Positions 33,601 to 44,970 of a stretch of 64,000 nt of DNA are shown here, piece after piece. Position 1 is the first letter of the stretch. Each line of letters starts with the position of its first letter. The notes beneath the pieces are model-generated. The model was not told the origin of the DNA. It was given only the letters and a program-made list of their open reading frames with translations, and made no database searches. Location: the NCBI RefSeq assembly GCF_964204645.1, contig NC_134030.1:9670278-9734277 (forward strand), in the 5' to 3' direction. The position numbers were made by a program, and so were the translations under genes. This DNA is from Tubulanus polymorphus. Its lineage: Eukaryota; Nemertea; Palaeonemertea; Tubulaniformes; Tubulanidae.

Positions 33601-34555
33601 AGAAACAAGGTATCAATTCTTTAGGCTAAATTTTACGAATGGATGACGCCTTCGTATCGATAACTGATAGGGTGACAAAAATGTTTCCTGATAAATAAAT
33701 AGTTCTGTAAGTAGAAATAATCCATCACAAAAACAAAACTCCATCGAAATATTTTCCTATAACTAAGGATACCTTGTTGACTAAGGCTAGGAAAATTCTC
33801 TTAATCGGCCTGGTCACACTTAAGAAAACTGCAATAAAATCTGTAATCAGTTCATCTCTATAACTGGTCTGTTATTGTTACTCGACTACGATTTTAAAAA
33901 AGAGCAAGGTAGAGGGCTGGGCCATCTATCGAGCTCAGCGGAAATGAGAAACAAAATATATCAATTCTTGAGATTAGATTATCTTTTCTGTGATAACGAA
34001 TGGATGACGCCTTCGTATAGTGGCTACTAGGTAATGCACTAAGGGTATTGTCGATCTCGCTTCCCCAAAAAATATGGTTCGGGAGAAAATGACCCACGAG
34101 TTAACGAAGCATCAATTCTTTAACCTAAATCATCTTTTCTGTTATATGGATGACGCCTTCGTATCGTGACTCTACGGATGTAGTCAATCTCTCCCCGAAA
34201 AATATGGTTCGGGAGAAAATGACACGATATATTTACATATGGAAGTACGTATCCCGTGAGTTATTGATATCCGATCATATTTGATTATTCGAATTAAATC
34301 TTCATGTCTAATATTTCTATCCCGTTTATGAATCTTGTTTCCTCACCTGTTAAAATCTCGTAGAGTCGGCGAAGTCATCGCGTCCAAATCCGCGTTGTCC
34401 AACATTTCCCTGGCCGCTAAAATCAATTCGTTTTCGATATCTACGAATATTCGAGCTCCGTTGGGCGTCGAAAAATTACTGATAAGTGCCCGGACATTGA
34501 ACGCGCTGAAGTAAATCACTAAGTTGACCACTAGAATATTCGGGGCCGGAAGCAT
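27606..34555 (-). CDS. P4HA: Prolyl 4-hydroxylase subunit alpha
   Basis: The alpha subunit of the ER collagen prolyl 4-hydroxylase, an Fe(II)/2-oxoglutarate dioxygenase that works with protein disulfide isomerase. Exons, 5' to 3': 34555-34347, 33319-33156, 32952-32612, 32193-32148, 31861-31713, 31404-31240, 29939-29872, 29459-29348, 28539-28489, 28385-28320, 28147-27982, 27664-27606. They join in phase to about 531 aa (human P4HA1 534). ATG 34555 opens a signal peptide (MLPAPNILVVNLVIYFSAF). The N-terminal domain and the TPR-type peptide-binding region (AIDLQMYSVGLTWYGELLEM) follow, then YESLCR. The catalytic domain has YHDVISDEEIE, VVNYGIGG, PHHDF with the iron ligands His and Asp, AGGATVF, STTHGGCP with the third ligand His, and Lys ten residues later (GTKW) for 2-oxoglutarate. 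It ends ANKWIHEAGQMFRRPCKD. Exon 4 has a second in-phase donor at 32063. Confidence 0.95.
28679..29297. mobile_element. Possible MITE filling a P4HA intron
   Basis: AGGGTTGGCATCC near 28679 and GGATGCCAACCC ending near 29295 are matching inverted ends 0.6 kb apart, inside the 808-bp intron between exons 29459-29348 and 28539-28489. No coding sequence or target duplication could be confirmed, so the call rests on the paired ends alone. Confidence 0.4.
31950..32140. repeat. Dispersed repeat family E, copy in P4HA intron 4
   Basis: The stretch holds AACCCGCA, TCAAAATTAGTTCAT, ATCCATATATTATCACAGCACCCACCAAATATACAATA, GGATCCTCGCCTGCCA and TTGCCACAGTAGC (the long block is cut here to its parts). 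The same blocks in the same order occur at 42340-42645, and parts at 55465-55545 and 63070-63275. It begins right after the predicted exon 4 donor at 32147. Confidence 0.7.
33600..34225. repeat. Tandemly repeated block in P4HA intron 1, with MITE family B copy
   Basis: The block TCAATTCTT...ATCTTTTCTGT...GGATGACGCCTTCGTAT...CCCC.AAAAATATGGTTCGGGAGAAAATGAC occurs at 33967-34093 and again at 34111-34223. A third partial copy (GAATGGATGACGCCTTCGTATCG) sits at 33638-33660. Between them, about 33755-33960 is a diverged copy of MITE family B (GGATACCTTGTT start, GAGAAACAAAATATATCA end). Another family-B end is at 33600-33620. Confidence 0.7.
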
Positions 34556-35510
34556 TTTCCACCGGCAATATCGTCTCAAAACGAATGATAATAATCCCGA
34601 ATAGAAATACCGTTGTAATACTGATTCAAATATTTGTTCGATTGTTAATATCAGAATAAAGGTTTGACGTTTGCAATCGGTAATGTTGGCCGAGGTAAAG
34701 AGATAGCCGAGATAAAGTATTGCCGAGAAGCTCTTCGCGTGATTCAAGATTTACGACTCGCATCTGAACACGCATTTATTTGAACTGAACAAAGACTGTG
34801 CGACAGGTTTCCTTAAACGGATATGTAAACGGATATGCGGTTAGGGATATACGCCGAATAAGACAAAAGTCAGGCAACGTAGATTTTTTCAAATGATACT
34901 ACGAAGTCTTTTTTAACCATCAGCTAATATTAAGAATCTCGAATGAGCCGGAACCGAATTTTTCCAATTATCTACTTCGATTTATACAAAAGATTCTGTA
35001 AACTCGACCGCCGATCACATTCTGTACTTCGATTTCCAATTTCAAAATAAAACTCCCCGTTACGCTCTCGGCAGGTGTGGTGGGTTTGTAAGGGACAACA
35101 AATCAAAAAAAAAAATTCAAACGAAATCTACTAATGAAATTAATAAAAGGGGCAGGGGCAATCCCTGTTTTAAGATCAAATATTTAGAATCTCAGCTATA
35201 GAGATTTATCAAATGATATGTGAATTACAGGTCAGATTGTGCAACAGAATATCGACCATTTTATTTCATTGTCCACAGAAATTTTTGATTACATTGGTCG
35301 AATAGTTTCCGCTCAGTTACAAAATTCTTTCGCCATCGAAAAATCGAGTACTCTAATTGATAGACAATTGTGCATTCAAGCACGAAGTTTAATAAATCCT
35401 TATAACTGAGACCTTCTTCTTTCGAATGCTATCTTACCGTTTTTGTTCATCTTAATTATCTCAAATTTGATTATGCGGGGAGTTTGTATGTTCGGACTAC
35501 CTCGAATATC
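34556..35510. other. Upstream region of P4HA
   Basis: This presumably holds the P4HA promoter and 5' untranslated region. The P4HA frame stays open upstream to an earlier ATG at 34747, but the 34555 start is preferred because it puts the hydrophobic signal sequence at the N-terminus. I find no other gene. Confidence 0.4.
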
Positions 35511-35833
35511 CTCGCTTGCCAGGGTTTGATTACCTATGCCGGAGCCCACGCCAACACAAACTCTGGCCGCGAACCCTTCATTATTACACCGCCCAAGATT
35601 TCTTGGACAGACGAGGAGTCGCTCAGTGGCCACCAATCTCTGTATTCAGCCAATAAGACGCGTTATTTTTCATCGGATGATCTGCTCTATCAATACCACG
35701 CATCTGATTAGCTAGATACATAGACTGGTACCCGCTGAGCGGCAACCTGTCCGCCCGATAAATCTTGGGAGCATTAACAGACATTAACAGATTGCGAGCA
35801 TCGGCGGGCGGCAAATAACTTCTGGCAAGCAAG
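35511..35833. mobile_element. MITE family A, copy 3
   Basis: Starts CTCGCTTGCCAGGGTTTGATT and ends TCTGGCAAGCAAGG, and it shares ACACAAACTCTGGCCGC, AACCCTTCATT, CGCATCTGATTAG and GCGGCAACCTGTCCGCCC with the other two copies. It is diverged in the middle. No coding capacity. Confidence 0.82.
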
Positions 35834-35987
35834 GATGACCTCGATGCGATCAACTTTTGTTTATTTGAAAAGAACCTTGTCTTACAATCGTTTTATTAAT
35901 CGTAAAATCGGGGTCCGTTTCATCCTTTAAGGGGTAGTGGGACAAATTACCTTTCTTTATACACCAAAGAGCAAAACACCTGGGGCC

Positions 35988-36060
35988 AGTTGCTCACAAT
36001 TAGTTAGAGTTGACCAGTGGCCGGTTGTATTTAACCAACCGTTGATAAACTGGCCCCAGA
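35988..36060. repeat. Foldback mini-element (CTGGGGCCAGTTG ends)
   Basis: ACCTGGGGCCAGTTG and AACTGGCCCCAG are inverted ends about 70 bp apart, with internal AACCAACCGTTG. They form a compact hairpin. Confidence 0.6.
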
Positions 36061-36604
36061 AAGTGAACGAAAGTATATAACACGTATTTAGCGTAAAGAG
36101 ATCTCAGCAATGATTCTTTTTTATTATTGCAAGGAAATATTACATAATTCAACGGTTATCAAACTGTACAGTTTTATACATATAATATATGTGTACGGAG
36201 AAGAATATAGTCACGCCATGTTTTCGATTAGTAGAATGGCACATGAAATACAGACCAATACATACATAGATTTGTGTACATCATCAAAATAGAAATTTTC
36301 AGCTTGTGTTCTAGATACTCAGAGTGCTTGATATTGTTTTTGTTTTTGCTTGAAAAAATACATACTCTTTGGCAATTTAGCAAACGCGTGAAGAACAGCG
36401 ACCAGTGAGCCACGCAGGAAAGTATTTGATAAATGTAAAATAGTTTCGCAATCGCAATAAATGACCCGTATTATTTATAGATAATAATGGTAACAATAAT
36501 AATGTTTATCTTTGAATGTCGTTATTCCCTTAACAGACTCATAACGCTATACAATGAGAGGGAATGACACGGAAGATCGACCTATCGATACGTAACAACC
36601 AAAG

Positions 36605-36718
36605 AGACCAGTTGCTGAAAGGTTGGTTATCCAGCAGATAAATACTATAGTAGCAATGAAGTCACTGTCACCTCTCCGCTGCTTTACTCTAACCAACTTT
36701 TCAGCAACTGGTTCCAAA
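36605..36718. repeat. Foldback element (ACCAGTTGCTGAAAGGTTGG ends)
   Basis: ACCAGTTGCTGAAAGGTTGG (from about 36609) and CCAACTTTTCAGCAACTGGT (to about 36713) are inverted repeats with one mismatch, enclosing about 65 bases. Too small to encode protein. Confidence 0.7.
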
Positions 36719-38204
36719 TGTCTATACAAATGCATAAATAAATTAAGGACAACAAAAATATCCAAGTCGTTTAACTAAACGTGTGATTAGATGCCTTTTG
36801 ATTTCGGTAATTGTTTCCAAAATACCCCGAATGACTAAGTTTCATGAAACGTTAAATGTCGAAATGCTTAGCAAATTTACACAGACAAATATCATTCACG
36901 AAGAATTTCAGAACCTTGAGCGTCAGATATTAGGCAGTTTCAGAGAAGTGAATGGACAAAATATCATGTATAATATCAAGGCAACTGAGATCTATTGGGG
37001 CCGGACAGGCAAGAAAATGGGAGTTTCTGTTCTCGAGACGTTCGTAATGGCGTATGCATTTTGAATATATCATAATAAAACATTACTATACGATCATGGC
37101 AATTTCTGAAGGCGTCCAAAACGAACATTTTGAAATTTCAGCATCGTTATTTTCATTTAGCTGGGAAATACATTTCCACGTGCAATATTAATTCAAAAAT
37201 GTCAACATCGTAAGTAAACTTTTTCAATCGGGGGATTACAACGCACCTGAAGGTCACACACGAACCAAAAAGTGCGTGGCACACGCAATCAAAGTCACCC
37301 CGTGTGCCAATCAAAGTCACCCCGATTTTCTTTCATCGCGTGTTGCCGTTCGGCAAAATATCTATATCGTAGTTGATGCTTTTTGCCGCAGCGCTTAGTT
37401 CGCTCACAAGGATGCGGCAAACATCTTTGCCGATGCGTGAGCGTTTTTCCTCGAAAACTGATGATAGTGGCTATTAGAAAGCACCTTCGGAAAAGAAAAT
37501 CGTTCATTTGATAAAAATGGGTATGATTTTGCGATTTGAGCACGCAACTTTTGCTCGTGTGCGGAGGGCGCGGCATCTATTGTTCTTTGTTACAGCAGCA
37601 ACAAGCGTGTTATTCTTTTCGTTGTACCAAGCTATCGATTAAGCTCGGATGCAAGGTTGTAAAAAAAGCAGTCGAATTTTCCAGGATTAAGTGGGTCGGC
37701 TATCATTCATTGGGTTTGGATCTATTGGATATCGAACACCTTTTTTGAAAATACGTTCAGAAAAAGTTCGGTATACGATGATTAAAAAATGGCATCCAAA
37801 TTGCCAGAAATAACATCGTCGCAATAATAGGATCTGCGAAATCACAAAGTATGGCGTCGTCGATAAATTCAAACTGGTGCGCGACCGTTAGATATCGCGC
37901 GACAAATCCGTAAAATGTCATTTCTGAAAAGAACTTTCCTGCGACAGGTCGATATGCTTTTATTCGAATAATTTCTCAAGTACGAGATTACGATTCATGC
38001 AATTCTATATTTTTGAAGTTGGGTTGTATAATCGAGAGATCTGATTATTCGTCCAGTCGTCATTCGTCCAATCGATTCTTTTTTCGACGAGACGGATAGT
38101 ACTTTATAGGTTAACTAGTTTATAAAGTCTATAAAGTACTATTCGTCTCGTTGTTTTTATTCTACACCAGGTTAACACACGGCTCCTCCGCGAATCTTTT
38201 AGTA
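36719..38204. other. Unassigned DNA between P4HA and the GPCR
   Basis: A 93-codon open frame at 36783-37064 has no recognisable domain. 37255-37445 is rich in GC-containing short repeats (AATCAAAGTCACCCCG twice, and GCGGCAAA/TTTGCCG inverted). 38095-38150 holds an inverted repeat (GAGACGGATAGTACTTTATA against TATAAAGTACTATTCGTCTC, one mismatch). Confidence 0.4.
38156..38161 (-). terminator. Candidate polyadenylation signal of the GPCR
   Basis: TTTATT on the plus strand, AATAAA on the gene strand, about 145 bases past the stop. Confidence 0.35.
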
Positions 38205-38300
38205 AGTCAATCCGCCAGGTGGTAGTGTTGGTCAAGACCGCGCGAGTCTTCCCCATCTTGATATGCTCCAGCGCCGAGACGCCGGCGCAGAAAGGAATAT
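38205..38300. repeat. Dispersed repeat shared with 50280-50365
   Basis: GTCAATCCGCCAGGTGGTAGTGTTGGTCAAG and the later ATATGCTCCAGCGCC (long block shown here only by its ends) match GTCAAT..CCGCCAGGTGGT and ATATGCTCCAACGC at 50280-50356. It abuts the 3' end of the GPCR frame, so it may lie in the transcript's 3' untranslated region. Confidence 0.6.
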
Positions 38301-38303
38301 TCT

Positions 38304-39473
38304 CTATCGAAACGTTTTGCTAAACCCACCATTTGTGGCGCTTAGTTTTCTGAAGCCGTTGCTCATCGTTGACGCTCGCAACGAGAACGACACTTTTCCG
38401 CAACGGGACTCGTGTATCTGAATACTATCCTTAGCGCAATGGCGACAGAACAGCGTCACGAACTGTTTCCTGAACAACGTATTGAATATGAAATACAGAA
38501 TGAAATTCACAGCCGAATTGACGAGAAGCAACAGGTCGGTAAACTCGCGTATTCCGCGTATCAGATAGTCCTCTTCGTAGTAGCCGAAGCCGAAGAATGT
38601 CGACATGATGGCGTCCGGAGTGACGCAGATAAGGAACACGACGATAACGCAGACGAGCATGATAGTGATACGGTGGCGCGAGAACACGGTCCGGTTTGCG
38701 CGCGTCCGGCGCACGGCGTAAATGATTAAGAAGTTTAGAATACAAAGTACGACGAGCGGTATGATAGAACGAAGTAGGTTCTGTATCCAAGTGTAAATAG
38801 TGCTGAATTGGTAATTTTGCCATAAAGTCGTCACGTTCAATTCGACCTCGTGGGCGGTGACGCTGTTATTGTTGTTCGGCATCGTGCAGTTCTTCACCGT
38901 GTGAACGGTCTCGTAACGTAAAGCAAACGGAATGCACAGCACCGACATACTGACGTACACTATCACCGTGTTAATCCGCGCGCGACTCAACGTGCACAGT
39001 CGTTTAGCGTGCGCCGGATGGCACACAAGGATGTAGCGTTCGATGGCGACCGACACGGTCAGCCAGGCCGTCACGCACGCGGTCGTATTGAACACGTAAT
39101 GCGCGTACGGATACAAGTACGCGTACCCTATTTTCCCGTTGACCGAATTAATCCTTAACGTCAAAATCACGGCGAAATAGCACAAATCGGCGAGCAATTT
39201 GATCGTGTCCGAAACGGCTAACGCCAGCAGATAGACGTTCGTTGAGTTGAGCAACTTACCCCGACTTATCACTAGGATACTTATCACATTGCCGGTAATC
39301 CCGAAAAAGCAGATTATCGGATAGCAGACTAATCCGGTTATGAATTGCGCAGTGGCGTAGAACTCTTGGTGAGGGTGGCCTCCACCTTCGGTTAGAAGAC
39401 GCATCGTTCCGGTCGTGGAGTTTCCTAAGTTACCATCGGGTACCAAGGCGTCTGCAAATGTAGAAGATGTCAT
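38304..39473 (-). CDS. Class A peptide GPCR, FMRFamide-receptor-like
   Basis: An intronless 389-residue frame with seven hydrophobic segments: about 50-70, 80-101, 131-148, 167-184, 236-254, 268-294 and 311-334. Class A marks are GNVISILVI in TM1, LALAVSD in TM2, ERY at 145-147 in place of DRY, CVTP in TM6, and NFILY in place of NPxxY in TM7. A likely disulfide links Cys133 at the top of TM3 with Cys196 in extracellular loop 2. The N-terminus has NST near residue 18 as a possible glycosylation site. The tail is Ser/Arg-rich. TM7 (VNSAVNFILYFIF) most resembles the invertebrate FMRFamide/neuropeptide receptors. The ligand is inferred only from family likeness. The first ATG leaves a 45-residue N-terminus, normal for this group. 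Confidence 0.88.
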   Translation of the reverse strand: MTSSTFADALVPDGNLGNSTTGTMRLLTEGGGHPHQEFYATAQFITGLVCYPIICFFGITGNVISILVISRGKLLNSTNVYLLALAVSDTIKLLADLCYFAVILTLRINSVNGKIGYAYLYPYAHYVFNTTACVTAWLTVSVAIERYILVCHPAHAKRLCTLSRARINTVIVYVSMSVLCIPFALRYETVHTVKNCTMPNNNNSVTAHEVELNVTTLWQNYQFSTIYTWIQNLLRSIIPLVVLCILNFLIIYAVRRTRANRTVFSRHRITIMLVCVIVVFLICVTPDAIMSTFFGFGYYEEDYLIRGIREFTDLLLLVNSAVNFILYFIFNTLFRKQFVTLFCRHCAKDSIQIHESRCGKVSFSLRASTMSNGFRKLSATNGGFSKTFR

Positions 39474-40554
39474 CGTGATAAAGAATTACCGAAATTAATT
39501 TAAATACGTTTCTGGTGAAGTAAGACCCTTAAAACTAATATATGTCATGAGGCTAAGTATAAAACCTGACAGGAAATGTTTGGTATACGAAGTTTGGACA
39601 TCGGGTACTAATGCGTACCTCAAATCTAGAGGTCAAATTATGGTCACGAACATAAGTTTGTTTACGTGAACCAGTTTGCTTATCATCCGAATACAATTGT
39701 TATTTATATCAAAGATTGCTAGCGCTTGCTGCGAATAGCAGCGCATTTAAACGACTGTAAGACAACACTTGAGTATGCTAATACAGTTTGAGCAACCGGA
39801 TTTGACTAGTTCGCCATCTAGCGGAAATTTAGGTTAGTAGGTCATGTCACCTATCGGGTAGCTGCGCCCGAATCTATCGGATAACATCGACATCGCCCAA
39901 TTTGGTAACGACGGTGAAAGATACGAGGACACTGTCGGCGTCGTCGCGTACCACATTTTCGGCGTAGACGTTTTTCGTTAACGCGGTTTTCATTAATCGT
40001 ACGGGCACATAAACCGATATTCTAGGGCCACGGCATATAAAGAAAAAGATTCATTTATTCGCAAATGGGATTATTCGACTGAATACACATGTAAATATTC
40101 GCCGAGCAATTTGTTTTTCCCGATTTGAATACATAAACCCCCTTTTAACTTGATCTCATATATCATTATCGGCAGAGAGAGAGCAATACAACGTCGCCGC
40201 GTGCCTAGCTGTTAAATGCTTCTAATACATCTCATCGCTCATATTAATCCACCTTCCGAGCTTTTATTGAGATGGGGTATTTTATGCGGTGTCCGAGATG
40301 CTGGTCAGGAATGCAAACATCAGCAATATAGCGGCGTTAATAAAAGATCAAGTATACATATATTATATGAGACCATTGCCGTTAGGTATAAATCAGTGAT
40401 CGCGTGAGTGCTTCGCATGTGTCCGAATATATCTATGGTCTTGATATCGATGTCGGCCATCTTGGCCTCTCTTTTCGCTGCATATTATACCTTGGGATAT
40501 ACTTACCGCCACTGATATTGATGAAGTTTCTTAGATAACTTTTTTCTAGTAACT
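39474..40554. other. Upstream region of the GPCR
   Basis: No coding exon is supported. GCCATCTAGCGG at about 39811 resembles short motifs near 61434 and 63040. The promoter of the receptor gene is expected in the part nearest 39474, but no core element is distinct. Confidence 0.35.
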
Positions 40555-40715
40555 CAGGGCCGTACTAAGCATTTGAATTTTAGGGGGGCAGAGAAACCCG
40601 AAAAGGGCAGTTCTAAAGGATATAACAACAATGGTTGCAAAAAGGGAAATTTTCCAGCATTTCTGGGGGAGCGACTATCCCTCTCGCCGCCTGCTAAATA
40701 CGACCTTGTAACTTG
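40555..40715. repeat. Dispersed repeat 'CAGGGCCGTA', second copy
   Basis: Similar along its length to 3790-3957 in C1GALT1 intron 2, including CAGGGCCGTAC, GGCAGAGA.ACCCG, CAGTTCTA, GGATATAACAA and TTGCAAAAAGG. Confidence 0.65.
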
Positions 40716-41196
40716 ACGCCGCGACTACTCGACGTTCAGTCGGAGCTAAATGAAAATATCATGCGAAAAACCGTTTAACCTTTACCACTCCTGTATTCGC
40801 AGTCCTAGTCGCCGATTTATCGGCCAATCTACGCATAAAATATACACTTTAAAAAGATCTTTGCCGCAAATAATGCTTTATTCAGCGCTAATGGCCGTTC
40901 GTTCGCGCAACAGCCTCGGCGAAAACAGCCCTGGTCTTGAACACGGTGCATAACATCGTCTCCATCACCTCCATCGCTCTTTAAATGCACTCGGTAATGC
41001 ACACTGCCGGACAATGAAATTCACCATAGAATATAAAGATAGCCATACTACCCAGAGAATCCACTTTACTATTCATATTTACATCATATGCAACAAGTAG
41101 TAATGTGATTTTATGAGGATTACGCATATGAATCAGAACACATTTCAGAGCCGGTAGATTTTGCAGTTTCGTCATGTAATATTCACTTAATGAAAG

Positions 41197-41451
<255 letters not shown>

Positions 41452-41452
41452 T

Positions 41453-41546
41453 GATAACGATAACGATAACGATAACGATAACGATAACGATAACGATAAC
41501 GATAACGATAACGATAACGATAACGATAACGATAACGATAACGATA
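41453..41546. repeat. (GATAAC)n hexanucleotide array
   Basis: About 15-16 uninterrupted GATAAC units directly follow the TAA satellite. After the array come mixed GATAAT triplets and ATTATAATT palindromes up to about 41650. The purity suggests recent expansion. Confidence 0.95.
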
Positions 41547-41689
41547 ATGATACTGATAATGATAATAATGATGATAATAATTATAATCATAATTATAATT
41601 ATAGTTATAATTATATATATAATAATTATTATAATAATTATAATCATGACAATCTTTATTTTCAGTGAAATTATAACATAATATAACAC

Positions 41690-42339
41690 TTAGTTTTATG
41701 GGTACATAATCTAATAGATATGTAAATATGTTACAGAAGTTATTGTATCAACGAAGGCGCTCGAAAAGCAAAATGCTTGTAAAAAGGGTCACCTCAACGC
41801 ACCCCTACAATCACACATTAAAGATAAATATGTCTAAATGATACTGGAATGACGAATAAGACTTTAAGAGGAACGATTCATTAGTTTATTCATCGAAATC
41901 AAAACTAGAAATCAAATCTTCGATTGCGGGGTCTTCGCTTCTACAGCAGGTCAAGACTGGCGTTCATAGTCTAATATAATCTCAACGAGCTAATGTAGTA
42001 GATAAGGTCGAGATGCCCCCGTAGGCAAACTAAAACTTTCCGCAGGATTGAGAGAGAAGTGCTCTTGTGGACTCGATTAATGACAACGAGTGGGCAAGCT
42101 TCGCCAAGGGTCGAAAGGATGGCTGCTTAGAGAAATGATACTCCAACAGTAAGAGCTCGACAATTTATCATACGCGTCGCTCGGCGAACTTCAGTTGAAC
42201 CGCTCCATGGCAAAACGAATCCTTTAGCTCATGAATATGCAGATATGAAAATGAGCGTGATTTTATGAGAAAAGTTCGTTCGAATGAGGTATTCACAAAA
42301 CTAGCTATCCCGACAGATGACCTGACGAGCAGTGAGTCA
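41690..42339. other. Unassigned DNA after the microsatellite
   Basis: No coding exon, RNA gene or clear element found. Open frames on either strand are below 80 codons and overlap each other. Confidence 0.35.
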
Positions 42340-42645
42340 TCCGTTGTCAAAATTAGTTCATTTCCAATGATTTTGAACCGGATTTTTTTTTTTACTCCTG
42401 AATCCATATATTATCACAGCACCCACCAAATATACAATACTTGCATTCTTCCACTCAGATATCGATATAGTTTTCTCTTAGATAATTGACTCATTTAATA
42501 GAAAAGTTCATTTAGGTTTGATTGAAATGTAGAAGAAATCGAACGCGGACGACCAATCTAATGGCATAACTGGCGGATCCTCGCCTGCCAAACGCGGAAT
42601 CCTCGATTACCACAGTAGCACTGCGGAAACCCCATTGTTCTTCGA
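42340..42645. repeat. Dispersed repeat family E, second copy
   Basis: Blocks TCAAAATTAGTTCAT, AATCCATATATTATCACAGC, ACCCACCAAATATACAATA, GGCGGATCCTCGCCTGCCAA, GGAATCCTCGATTACCACAG and TAGCACTGCGGAAACCCCAT follow in the same order as in P4HA intron 4. They are spaced out by about 130 bp of extra sequence. Confidence 0.7.
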
Positions 42646-44774
42646 TGAGCTGTGTCTCCGCCGCAAATATCATCGGTCATAACACCACCGACTGTAACTA
42701 GGATTTACGATAATTTTTCCTTCAAGACCAATAACGATTTAGACAATACGATCCTAGTTTTTTCATATATCGAAATCAGCATCCTTTTTATACCACAATG
42801 TCACCTTCAAAATTATGGAAGTTTTCGCCAATGATCTTGTTTCTACCTTTTCGGATAGACTTTGCTGAAAATCCGGACATCTTAATAGCTGCGATGTTAT
42901 CACTGTTTCTGGTGGAATGGTCTGTCGAACTTTGATTTTATAGAATCGTATGCCTCGCCGATCAATTGCCTTAGATATCTAACTACAGCCTATTGGCTCG
43001 CGCTGTATCCCTCGGAACCAACATCATGTATAGATATTTAAAAAAAAAATTGTATCGATTATCATTTATATTGTATGTACGGTTTACAAAAGACAAATAT
43101 CTATCTATCAATAATCAATACAAATCATCGCTCATCATTAGGATAATCAATTGTTTTTTTTCGCGGCTTCGAGGGTTTAAATTAATCGTAGAAACCTATA
43201 TAGGCGTAGTCTGATCGAAATACGTGTTTGTCAATATTCAAGGACACTAGAAATGGTGCCGTACAAATGCTAACGTCTATCTATGATAATCCCCTTTTCG
43301 AAACCAGGAAATGATCAGTGGGTCGTTGAACTGATGATGTGATTTTCTTCCAACGAAATAAAAGAAAAAAATTCAATGCAATAAACGAGTCGATGATATG
43401 TGGAAAATGTTTGAATTTCTCGGAATATAAAAACTTCGCCCTCCATCTGTGTTTTACAAATGTAGGCAGTATTTGCCTGCATGTAACTTTACACACACGC
43501 ATATGTATCATGTATTTCTCCCCGATACTTGTCGCACATGTGGTACCTAACTGGTAGTCAATCGGCCTACACCACAGGCACTCGAGGCTAACGGCTTGCC
43601 GGAATTTTTCTATAGTGTATAATTCCTGTTTTAAAAATTGCTGGGATAGCATCTGAGAGCACCTAAAATTCAAAATTTTTGCAAGGAAGGAGCGCCAACA
43701 ACACCCTACCCCCACACCAGGGCGTCGGCATTTAGCTACTCTGGCGGATCAATATTACTTTGAACATTTCTCGAATTTGACCCCTTGATCCGCCACCGAT
43801 TTACGAGATCAAGTCGCAAGATCTCTCATCTCTGAGATGCTTGACTACTGGCTGTTTACTCCTCCTCGGCGACAACAACAGTCGACTATAACTGCGGGCG
43901 CTAATGAATCGAGTCTCCTGTTAATCAGAGTTAATTGTGCTCTTCGCAAATGAACGACCCTTTGAACGTTCGTCTTGGCGTAAAGAGCGAATGCTTTATG
44001 GCAATAATGCTTATCCCAGATATGACATAAAAATGACGAAGCTGAGCTCACAAAGCATAATGCGATTGTTGAATCTATGAATATTGTCGTGTTTGATATC
44101 GGAATATATCGACGAAGCAACGCCCTGAGTGGAAATGTCAGGTCATAATTGAATTTCTTGTCTAGACTGTCATTTAAGACGACGGTTACACGCCTTCCCA
44201 TATTGGCGGACAACGCAATGTTACGAAATGTCCACCGATGTCCGGATATACAAAGCCTGCAACTCGTGTTAATCATCTGGTAAATGTGGCCAGTCGAGGT
44301 AATTACTCATGCTTACCCTTCTACATCCGCCTAAACATACGATGCGTAATGTATTATGCATTATAGGTATTGAATTCAAGATACGGTCACAAAACTTAAA
44401 ACCATGCAGTTGATTTTTTTTGCAGTTGATCTATTACTTATATTTTGTTTGATTTACGATTTAAGAAATAACGAGTTTGACTCTTAATTCCAACTGCGGT
44501 GATCGCTATTAGTTTATATACAAAACTAAAATGAGAAAGGTTTTCCTATAAAAAAAAGAAAATAATCGTGGATTCGACATTGATTGCCAAAGTGTTAAGA
44601 AGCACGTGGTGGATTTCCCAAGATAGTGACGGAGATGAACGTGGAGGTTCATTCAGCGTACCACGTTTACGAAGTTTCACACCGGATATCGATTTCAAGG
44701 GGAGGTACCCCATTTTCGAGATATTTGTCATCATAGTATAGATTATTGCAGTTCCCTGCTAAAATGAGTCGACG
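42646..44774. other. Unassigned DNA
   Basis: Two minus-strand open frames, 43281-43715 (144 codons) and 43845-44276 (143 codons), are the longest here. They lack recognisable domains, splice context or biased composition, and I do not call them genes. No repeat of the listed families is evident. Confidence 0.35.
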
Positions 44775-44970
44775 AGGCTAAAAAATGATACCTTGCTTCT
44801 CCCAATTGGCCGGGCTATTTTATAAATGGTAATCAAATTTGTCATATAGCTGGCGGTTGTGGCTAGTTTGATCACGATTTCAAGAAGAAAGATTAATGTA
44901 CAGGGTAGATAAGAGATCGGTCGGATCAACATTTAAGCTCAGCAGAAAGGAGAAAAAAGATGATAATAAT
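44775..44970. mobile_element. MITE family B copy
   Basis: AGGCTAAAAAATGATACCTTGCTTCTCC (its recognisable core is ATGATACCTTGCTTCTC) opens the copy, and CAGAAAGGAGAAAAAAGATGAT closes it. TTGGCCGGGCTATTTTATAAA, GTACAGGGTAGA and GATCAACATTTAAGCTCAGC match the copies at 12505 and 33755. Confidence 0.65.

Noticed and set aside
34556-34747. Upstream ATG extending P4HA by 64 residues
   Set aside because: It would bury the signal sequence inside the protein; the ATG at 34555 gives a normal secretory N-terminus.
36783-37064. 93-codon plus-strand frame between P4HA and the GPCR
   Set aside because: No motif or splice partner found; could be chance.
38412-38823. Frames of 105 and 130 codons inside the GPCR region
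   Set aside because: They are antisense and out-of-frame shadows of the receptor coding sequence.
43281-44276. Two minus-strand frames of about 144 codons
   Set aside because: No recognisable domain, no splice context and no coding-like composition; expected by chance in 64 kb.
44546-44740. Plus-strand stretch encoding STWWISQDSDGDERGG as a possible exon
   Set aside because: Looks mildly coding, but no confirmed splice sites or homologue.
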